Shown here: positions 56,531 to 64,000 of the stretch, piece after piece
Layout of the letters: each line of letters starts with the position of its first letter
Position numbering within the stretch: the first letter of the stretch is position 1
NCBI GenBank assembly: GCA_960531495.1
Contig: OY482855.1
Location: 2,914,001-2,978,000, forward strand
DNA length: 64,000 nucleotides
DNA from: Zeus faber
Taxonomy: Eukaryota > Chordata > Actinopteri > Zeiformes > Zeidae
Reading direction: 5' to 3'
Made by a program: the position numbers and the translations under genes
Notes under the pieces: generated by a model
The model's input: only the letters and a program-made list of their open reading frames with translations
Told to the model about the DNA's origin: nothing
Databases searched by the model: none

Positions 56531-57196
56531 GTTAGTCCAATACTACTGTGTTGTCAAATATTACAATAACGCTTATAATGTACTAATATCTGTTCATAAA
56601 CTCTTTGTTGTTGAAAATGCAGTTAGGGATCTGCCTACTGGCCTATTACCCTACTACTATAGTTGCAATTACAATTTCACCCCTAATGGGATGCTCATGA
56701 TTAATCAATATATCATTCTTCAGTGAACTATCATTTTGATCAAGTCAACTATCAAATAAAAATTATTTTGTCATGAGTGCTGTGTGGAAGAAAATGTAAT
56801 AGTTGTACTGTCCACCAAGGAGAACTATAAAACCTACAGCAGGCTTATCTTGTTGTAAGTTTTGTCTTAAATGCTTTACTGTGTGAGAGAAATACAGTGT
56901 GTCGACTGGACATTGGCTCTCGTCTAGCAATTGTGCGTTAGCTATTATGGAAATACTGTTAGTGACTCCATTCAATCATTTAAAAGATTATCATTCAAGA
57001 TTTAACATTAATGAAACAATGAGCATGATTTCATTTGGTCACCCTATTTTTCACTTAAATTGTATAACCTCAATTTTCTTACTAGTTTGGTGGAGACAAA
57101 CAAAATTACAACTCTCGGTCTGTGAGAAACAATCCAAATCCTTTTTGCAAATTGTGTAATACACTATTTTAAAATGCTCTCTTTTTGTTGAAATAG

Positions 57197-57374
57197 GAAT
57201 TTGCAAGTGCCACCAAGGCTGCAAGGTGGACGGTCATTTCCATTGCCCTGGTTGTCATGTCACAATAACAACGAACGATGGTATGTGCAGGCATTTGCAA
57301 TCCTGCAAGGGGGCAGCACCTCTGCCTGTGATAACATCCAGCCTCCATCTCATGTTGGGATCGAGACAACAAAA
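57197..57374 (+). CDS. Candidate exon encoding a Cys/His zinc-finger-like segment
   Basis: 178 nt between the acceptor tttttgttgaaatag and the donor gtaagt at 57375. In the frame that begins with two carried-over bases it is open throughout, about 58 codons: ICKCHQGCKV, then HFHCPGCHVTITT, then MCRHLQSC. The C-x2-C-x12-H-x4-C spacing in the second part fits a C2HC-type zinc finger. It could be part of a host gene or of a domesticated or decayed transposon gene. The neighbouring exons were not identified; 56330-56530 may supply an upstream one. The protein family is not recognised. Confidence 0.4.
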
Positions 57375-57764
57375 GTAAGTAGAACATCTTGAAGTACAGG
57401 ATGAAGAATGTCAGGAGTTGATGGGGAAATTTGTTGTTTGGGTTTGAACATCAAGATGACTGCGATTTGTTCATGTCAGAAGTCAGACACTTGACCTTCC
57501 ATGTGTGCAAACTTTAGAAAGGCCATAAATTTAATTGTTAGGAACCATAAGCCTTCCTACTGTGTTGTTGAATTAATGTTCTCTCTTTGGACCCATACAG
57601 TCACCGCCTGCAGCTACACTGGAATTTTAACTGGGTGACAATTATCAATGTAAGGGAAGTTTGTGTAGCTTCCGAGCTCATACTTATCCCCCGTAGTTTG
57701 GAATGATTCCTCAAAAATGTACTCATTACGTATTGTTAATATATATAGTTTTCATATCATTACA

Positions 57765-58047
57765 GGTACTCCTCACTTAACCTACCTGTTTAACTACCGT
57801 TTGGATTTACAACCAGCTCTCTGACCAGTCTGTATTGTGTGCTGCATACAATACCGCAGCCTCTAAGCGTCAAGCATCTCATTGCGCATCACCATTCTCA
57901 GTCTCGTTCCCGCAGTCTCTCAGTATTCACTACACTAGCGTTGGCAATTGCCACGCCGCCTTACCGTGAAATAACACGGCTCCTCGCTTATCGACCAGAT
58001 CCTAGGAACGGAACGGAACTCGGTCGTTAAGTGAGGAGTGATTTTTA
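57765..58047. mobile_element. Small inverted-repeat element (pogo/Tigger-like ends)
   Basis: Left ggtactcctcacttaac and right gttaagtgaggagtgat are inverted copies of an actcctcacttaac core about 280 bp apart. The interior is noncoding; a 63-codon frame there has no support. The ends resemble those of pogo/Tigger-derived elements, from memory only. Confidence 0.55.
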
Positions 58048-58049
58048 GA

Positions 58050-58140
58050 GCTTATTGTGCATAATCACCGGGTATCATTACATTTCACTGCATATGTTTG
58101 ACCATATGTATTTGACAAATAACCTCTTGAATCTTGAATG
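58050..58140 (+). mobile_element. LINE 3' tail, L2/Rex1-like
   Basis: gtgcataatcaccggg...catttcactgcatatg...tttgacaaataacctcttgaatcttgaat, the same 3' end as at 43905-44112 and 54080-55226, with a ttgaatc tail repeat. Confidence 0.8.
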
Positions 58141-58320
58141 TACCTGTATAGTTTGTGAACTATGGCCTGGAAAAATAAAATACATCCTCCAACCAGCGGG
58201 GGCGTTGGCTTAAAGAACTACAGGCCTCAGGGGGTCTTTAGCTGGACCCTTTTGCACTCCAGCGCTACTAACTGACTGACGTCACACACGCGACGCTGTT
58301 TGATATGGGAAGTGAAGTCA

Positions 58321-58365
58321 AAAAACACAACGGCAAATACAAGCGGTATTTGCCGTTGTGTTTTT
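58321..58365. repeat. Perfect 20-bp inverted repeat with 5-base loop
   Basis: aaaaacacaacggcaaatac (58321-58340) and gtatttgccgttgtgttttt (58346-58365) are exact complements around aagcg. It could fold as a hairpin in DNA or RNA. No wider element was recognised around it. Confidence 0.9.
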
Positions 58366-59292
58366 CGCCATAGGTGTCGCTAAGATCAAACTGAGATTTT
58401 CGAGTTTGCCACTTAAAAGCTAGATTTTGTGTTGCGTTTTTGAAGATGGTATGCCTTTATCCTTTGACTTTTTCGAATGTCCTCCTACTTAATCGTTTCA
58501 TAACATCGTAAAAAGTCCTAAAAACGCAAGTCTGAATTTATTCACACTAAACTAAATTATCACAATAAACCACCGAGTGAAATACAAGGTAAACCAAAAA
58601 CAGTATGTCGTCGTGCTTTTAATGTAAGTGTTGCATCCACGGTATAGTGTGGTTGCACAAGCAACAGACTGGTGTGTTATGTTCCTTTTGCTCACATTAT
58701 CACGTGAAATTCAGCCAGCAAACCACCGACTATCAATAGCGACAACTTCTACAAAAAAAACAAGAAAAAAACAGCCTTCGTTTTTGACGAGACTATGTTT
58801 TTTTTCAGATTAAAGGGATTTTACTTTTACTACGATCTTAATGATTTAATTGTGAGTATAACGCATTTAATGTATCCCAACTCACCCGTCTGGTGCAGAG
58901 TTTAAAAGTCCCTCAAACTTTGAAGGTCCTCTTCACTCCTACCAGATTTTAAGCCTCCGCGCTCACCCAAACGGTGATTCCGGATTTTAATAGTTTCGCT
59001 CAATCACGTCTGGCTGCTTAGTTCCGCGACGAAAAAGTAACAAATGTGGGTCTGTACAACCTGAAAAACTAGTTCAGAGCCTGGCAAGGTTTGCTCCTAT
59101 GACACCAAGCCAAATTCGTTTCTCGACAGGCACCGCAGTTGAATTATGGGGGGTGGGTTCTGGCTCCCGACTATGGAACGCCATTTGAGTCAATTTTAAT
59201 TAAATAAGCCCATGAAATAAATCCTGATTTTGATTTCATAATTCCACATGTATATAAGGGGACTGATAGTGTTACCTCATGCGGCTACATTT
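58366..59292. other. No recognisable gene
   Basis: Mixed sequence. A 61-codon frame at 58628-58813 has no recognisable domain and is not accepted. Confidence 0.5.
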
Positions 59293-59482
59293 CTTATATG
59301 TAAATGAATAGGGCGTGGTTTCCCACAGATTCAGAGCCGGGCAACACCGGCACTACCGTTGGCCTACGCAAGCAACAGTGGTGGTTGTTCTGAGCTGGTC
59401 ACGCAACCACCACTTGCATAGGAGAGCACCAACTGCAGCGCCGGCTCTGGATAACCACACCCCATTTATTTGCATATAACAG
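59293..59482. mobile_element. Foldback element of about 190 bp
   Basis: ttatatgtaaatgaataggg...cagagccggg on the left mirrors ccggctctgg...ccccatttatttgcatataa on the right. The whole block is an imperfect palindrome with a centre near 59388 that also contains complementary ggtggtt / aaccacc pieces. It is noncoding, MITE-like, and no class is assigned. Confidence 0.7.
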
Positions 59483-59564
59483 ATTAAATTATGAAATAAA
59501 AGTCCAAATTATTTTTTTTTACTTCTCTCGTTCTCCCCGAGTTTTTCTTTACCTTTCTTGCAAA

Positions 59565-59565
59565 C

Positions 59566-59604
<39 letters not shown>

Positions 59605-59629
59605 TATTATTATTATTATTATTATTATT
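59565..59629. repeat. (AAT)n followed by (ATT)n microsatellite
   Basis: About 40 bp of AAT units pass directly into about 26 bp of ATT units, making a self-complementary microsatellite. Confidence 0.95.
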
Positions 59630-59903
59630 GATAATAATATATATAACAAATATATCTTTGAACAGAGCAAAAATATTGTTTCATATATCATACACATTTA
59701 ATTGAATTGTGTCTGTATAGAGTTTTAATTATTTATTAACCATCATATTCCATTAGTAGTGTGTTATTTTTGTTGTACAACTAGTATAGGTATTCTTTAA
59801 AGATGCAGTGTGTATTGATTACAAAACAGACTTGTCAGAAATGGAGAATTATATTCACAAGTATTAATTAGTGTATAAACCCATGAAAAAAACAATTGTG
59901 TTT

Positions 59904-60904
59904 CAGTGACGTGCAGTCAGGGGAGGCAGGTGAGGCTGTGCCTCCCCTGTCATCATGAGAGGAAAAAGAAACGAAATAATAAAATAACACAAGTATTAAT
60001 ATTTGTCCTCTGGACTATGATTTTGGTGTGGTTCTTAATGTATTTTGACCATTTTTATAGTAAAAATCGCAGAAAATTCTGTATTTCCTGCTTAAATAAA
60101 CAGAGTCTCCTTCGGAGACGAGAGGTGAGGCATGGACAGCCGAGCCTCCCTCCAGATGCGCAATCATGGTTGAGGACACTTTTCTGTAATAAAAGTATAC
60201 GTCTTCTTTTCCATGGTGTTCACTAATGTATTTCACGTATGTGTGTAATATTTACATCTTATTGATATGACATAAATCCACAGGGAAAATGCTTGCCTTG
60301 AGGCAGGCAGTACCTCTGCCTCAAGGAAGGCGGCGATAGTGAGCAGCCTGATAGCCTGCCACCAGCCAGGTCACGGTGAACTCTAACCCGTGTGCGAAAA
60401 GTAAACACAAGAAGTGTGCTGTGCGACGCTGTAGAGCTTAGCGACAAGCTGTCATTTCTCGCCCTGAAAATGGAGGATTTGATTTCTAAACTAAGACATT
60501 TTTCAAAGCTGGACTTTCAGTCAAAGCAAGAAGTCAGCTTGTGCTCACTATACCTGCAACAACGGCGTCTGTGGAAAGGTCGTTTTCTGCATTGAAAAGG
60601 ATCAAAACATACAGTCGAAATCGGACTGACCAAGGACGGCTTTCTTCACTGGCAGTTATCTCATTTGAGGCAGAGAGACTTTTAAAACTCAAAGGAGCCA
60701 GAGGACAACAAGAGGACTTTTACAACAAAGTCACGGAGATCTTCATCCAGAAGGAAAGGCGAATGGACTTCATTTACAAGTAAAGGTAAGATATACTGCA
60801 ATATGCAGTGGCACTGGTGTTTTTAAATGGTTTTCAGCATCCTATTCGCTCCTATTCTCTCCTATTCTCTCATCCTCAACCCCAACCCTCACTGCACGTC
60901 ACTG
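59904..60904 (+). mobile_element. Non-autonomous hAT transposon with intact ends
   Basis: 1001 bp. The left end cagtgacgtgcagtcagggg and the right end, read inward, cagtgacgtgcagtgagggt form terminal inverted repeats. ttgtgttt flanks both sides (59896-59903 and 60905-60912), the 8-bp target duplication typical of hAT. The interior keeps only the C-terminal end of a transposase, so it depends on another copy for movement. Confidence 0.96.
60400..60783 (+). pseudogene. hAT transposase remnant, C-terminal dimerisation region
   Basis: 60541-60783 encodes TIPATTASVERSFSALKRIK and then RLSSLAVISFEAE, the conserved hATC dimerisation motif near the end of hAT transposases. In another frame, 60392-60560, ends of an upstream segment (LSFLALKMEDLI...) are readable but out of frame. 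The catalytic RNase-H-like domain and zinc-finger region are deleted. Confidence 0.88.
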
Positions 60905-61206
60905 TTGTGTTTATGTTACCTTACAATGAGCTGTAAAACAGCCTGTCTTTTCCCCAGTCTAAGGAGTAAATTCACAAAATGGATAGCCTAGACCGGGAAG
61001 AACCTCAGTTGCTTTATCTATTTTATTCCTTCTATTCCAACCTTGGTTAATTGAACACTGTATCTGGCAATTTTAAGTTTTCCAACTTCAAAAGTGTTGA
61101 TCGTGGCTGTTCATTACATAGGGAGTGGGTAAGCTTTAGGGGGGGCGCAAGGGGCAAGCACTGACTCTAAAGAGGCCCTTTCGTGAGTTTCACGACCGCC
61201 AAGTTG
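60905..61206. other. Flank between hAT element and ERV-3 LTR
   Basis: About 300 bp with a G-rich stretch (tagggggggcgcaaggggc at about 61138-61156). No gene recognised. Confidence 0.5.
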
Positions 61207-61695
61207 TGTAGTGGAGAAAACCGCATCTAACACTTAAACTGAAGAAGAGAGGTTCGAGAGAGTCGAGGTCTGAAGATATAAGACTTTATTATCACTTGCA
61301 AGAAGTGACAACAGAATCTGAGTTGGTTTGGCAAAGAACTCTCGAGCCGCTCACGGACTCCTTCTTTTAACCTCAATAAGAATCCCTTCCTTACTCCTAC
61401 ACTGTCAGTAGTGCAAAGAACCCAGTTGTCTGCAGTCTTTGACGTCAGTTACAATAACAAACCTCCCGACGCTAGTCCAGGCCATATTTTAGAGGGGATG
61501 TTTGCATTAACAGACCTTCCCATGTCATATGGCCCACGGTCAACAAAGCACTTATTCATGTCTTTGCTGACCCCTGTTTCACACACACTTACTTCATTCA
61601 TATAGCATATGGGCAAGATAACGAATGTTCTTTCTTATTTAATGGTAGAATATAATGAACATATTTCTTTTAAATGTACTAGTAAATTTCTCCCA
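61207..61695 (-). mobile_element. ERV-3 3' LTR
   Basis: On the minus strand it starts TGGGAGAAATTTACTAG, right after a purine tract, and ends TTTTCTCCACTACA (489 bp). A taataaag polyadenylation-type signal lies near 61288. The CTACA end resembles that of the 37431 LTR, but the rest is different. Confidence 0.78.
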
Positions 61696-61713
61696 TATAT
61701 CCCCCCTTTGGGA
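61696..61713 (-). other. Polypurine tract of ERV-3
   Basis: On the minus strand the sequence reads cccaaaggggggatata directly before the LTR start at 61695, like the tracts of ERV-1 and ERV-2. Confidence 0.8.
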
Positions 61714-62511
61714 CTTATTAAGTCCCAATGTCAATTACCATTATCTTTAATAACCTAAATTTACAAATGACTACTTGCCGGACTGCTAGATAAACGAACA
61801 GTATTCACATTTGATTACCTGGAAAAAACATCTTGCTTTCTTATCATCACAGGAATTTCAACCTGTTTCAGGGTTTTCAACCTGAACCTTTTACTTAAGC
61901 AAGTTAAAAAAGGTTACCAAATGTGCGATACCCTATAAGTGTTTCAATCCTCTGAGTTGGTACCCATAATGAAATATATAATCGTATATAAAAACATGCA
62001 ATACAAAAATTAAAAGTTAACATAAAAACCTTTAGCATACTTATCTCAAATTGCATATTATTGCAAAACATCTTAACATGAGTACAAGTTAACTTAATAA
62101 ATCACATAGCATAATGAGTTCAGTTATAAATGTCATGTAAGCGGCAGCCTGTTATTTAAGTAGAGCCTTGCATGTGTTGTTTCCTCTATAAATCGCGAAA
62201 AACATCGAAATCATTATCTCTCCACAACCCATGACCTAGATAAACATCATATAAGTACTTCAACGAATGCATAACACAAATTAAACAAACTTTCAGCATG
62301 CATTGTCGTGGATGATCAGGTGATCTTCATGTATTGGTGTGCTGTATGTTTGTGGGGGGTTTTGGGCATTATCGTAGTCATTGCTTCAGCTTTCATCAGC
62401 ATCTTCATGTCCGGTTATTTTATGAGTTCAGTGTTCATCCTGCTTACCAAGGGTGTGACCCACATGGAGAGGTTACTAGCACGGTCGCATGTGAGCCTCC
62501 TCAAGGCCAGG
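61714..62511 (-). other. ERV-3 region between env and LTR
   Basis: About 800 bp of AT-rich sequence without a supported reading frame on the minus strand. A plus-strand frame at 62308-62595 is a shadow. The GTGAGAG/CTCTCAC block of ERV-1 and ERV-2 was not seen here. Confidence 0.55.
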
Positions 62512-63984
62512 TCAAACCTTGAATTTCTCCCCTTCCATGTCGTCATCATCCCCATAATCACTCTGGCTTTTATTCCCAACATATTCCCATTCTAATCCTT
62601 TCTCCTCACCTATGCCTTTGGACATAAGGAACATTTCTTTGTTTAGCCTAGATTCTATCATGGACCTTAGTATTGGAATACAACAACAAAAAATCAATCC
62701 CATCATTGTGAATACAATCAAAAGAACTAATCCTATTTGAGCCAATATTGTTCCCCATTTTCCCATAAGCAGTTCTAGCCATGACATCCAATCATTCCCA
62801 TGTCCTACAGTGTCTTTAACCTCCTGTCTTTGCTTTTTCAGTTTATTCATGGCAAGTGTGAATGTTCCGTTCGGTGAAGTATTATTTGGGATAAAGGTAC
62901 AACACATTTCACCTATGAGTTCACACACTCCTCCCTTCTCCGCTAAGAGCCAATCTAATGCTTGCCTGTTTTGCCAAGCCACAGCGCTTGTGGCTTCCTA
63001 CTGTTCACCTAGGGCGGATAGAGCATCATCCGTATAGTTAATAAATCGTTGTTGATTGTAATAAATGTAGTTAATCCATTCTGCGTTTTTTACTAATCCC
63101 ATTATTGGCATGATGGCTTCAAATCCTGCAGCTACTTCGTTCCTGGCCTTGTATATGCTTGGTATACCTCTGGGTTGTCCTATTTTATCAATTTTAATTC
63201 CCTCATCCGGTTTGTATTCTCTTTTTTTCCTATCTAATCTATTGGTCTCTAAATTTTTGACATCCCGGTCTAATGCCGGAAGTAACACAATTACCGTTAC
63301 GACTCGTACTCTTGCACACCTTCCATACCATTGCACAGGCAGCATGGCACGAATAATTTTGGTCCCACAGATCCAAAAATGGTCTGCTATTACTTTATCC
63401 TGCTCTAGTAGTACACCTTCATACCACATGTTTGCCATAAATGATTCCGCTGCTATTCGGGCAGGGTCTGTTGGATGTTTATCACTTTTTATCATCGGTG
63501 GTGGGCTTTTGTCGGTCTCATACATGGCAACATTCCAGATTGTCTTACATTTAGCTTCTTCCATATAGCCCACATCTACAGCATTATCTTGCTTTTTGTC
63601 GTTTTGATAACAGTCTTATCCTTCCTCTACGTAAAAATCTGTTCCTAACGGAAGTGTTGCCTTGCCTACTTCGTGGGTCAGAGTTACATCCATTTCTATA
63701 CATTTGTTCATTGTAATTCCCACAGGCCAACTTTTATGTATCAAATATTGGGAAAACCTTTCTGTTCCTAGAAACATTAAACATCGTAGCGGACACAACT
63801 CGTAATGATATTGATTCTCATCCCAGGATATACTCGTTGTTACTCGTAATTTATTTAGTTTGGCTAGTCCTTCCATCACTTCCTCCTCTGTTCCTTGGAT
63901 CTGTTTTTCGTTGGTTCTGCATTCTTCCCAATCATGTTCATAGTTTACTACGTATGATGCACTTTGACGATTTTTACTACATAA
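62512..63984 (-). pseudogene. ERV-3 env with two internal stops, running toward the window edge
   Basis: One minus-strand frame from 63984 to the stop at 62512, broken by TAA at 63616-63618 and TAG at 62998-63000; a further stop lies at 63985-63987. The surface part has a basic RKKR furin-type site (about 63227-63238). After it come a fusion-peptide-like hydrophobic stretch (EAIMPIMG), a heptad-type helix, ALDWLLAEKGG and a C-x6-CC motif at 62899-62925 (CELIGEMCC), the hallmark of gamma-type transmembrane subunits. A membrane span is at residues 78-101 of the 62982-62512 segment and the tail is about 55 residues. The layout resembles the fish env group that includes the captured percomORF gene; this is from memory and untested. 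Confidence 0.88.
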
Positions 63985-64000
63985 CTAGCAATTATCTGCA

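Noticed and set aside
62308..62595. 95-codon plus-strand hydrophobic frame
   Set aside because: It lies opposite the ERV-3 env tail and 3' region and has no independent support.

Overview
The window looks like repeat-rich nuclear DNA from a ray-finned (teleost) fish. It has a vertebrate-type intron-split aldehyde dehydrogenase gene, teleost-style L1, L2/Rex1-like and I-like LINE pieces, Tc1 and hAT transposons, long CA microsatellites and several gamma/epsilon-like endogenous retroviruses (ERVs). No prokaryotic features are visible.

Layout. 1-19581 is simple satellite DNA built from GAAAGATT/GAAAGAAAGATT units. The repeat reads purine-rich up to about 5531 and pyrimidine-rich after it, so the array changes strand. 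Its only complex insert is a solo LTR (1305-1769) with a 4-bp target duplication. 19582-21744 is a different, AT-rich minisatellite. 21745-29864 holds two decayed ERVs. One is on the minus strand (gag piece, long leader, primer-binding-site-like sequence and LTR). The other is on the plus strand (PPPY late-domain motif, CCHC zinc knuckle, protease active site, a well-kept integrase, purine tract and 3' LTR). 29865-33545 is an L1 reverse-transcriptase fragment (minus) split by a second LINE (plus) with a 16-bp target duplication. 33807-37863 is the 3' half of another ERV; its decayed env begins with two tandem immunoglobulin V-like domains and it ends in a purine tract and LTR. 39291-40816 is a dead Tc1 transposon and 40946-41214 a probable LTR.

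The one recognisable host gene is aldh3b1 on the minus strand, 42405-53965. Nine coding exons join in phase to a 473-residue aldehyde dehydrogenase with all catalytic residues and a CTLL prenylation-type C-terminus. Its introns carry LINE, hAT-like and Tc1-like debris, and one 3' splice site lies directly against a 118-bp TG/CA microsatellite. Upstream are an L2/Rex1-like LINE fragment, a GC-rich block that may be a promoter or first exon, and a possible plus-strand exon encoding a Cys/His cluster (57197-57374). 57765-60904 is a series of foldback elements and a complete non-autonomous hAT with an 8-bp target duplication. 61207-64000 is the env-3'LTR end of another minus-strand ERV; its env frame is broken by only two stops in the stretch from 63984 to 62512.

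The most unusual item is the Ig-domain-bearing env at 33.8-36.4 kb. Next are a noncoding block with a conserved hairpin shared by two of the ERVs, the inverted satellite arms around 5.5 kb, and the TG tract at the aldh3b1 splice site.
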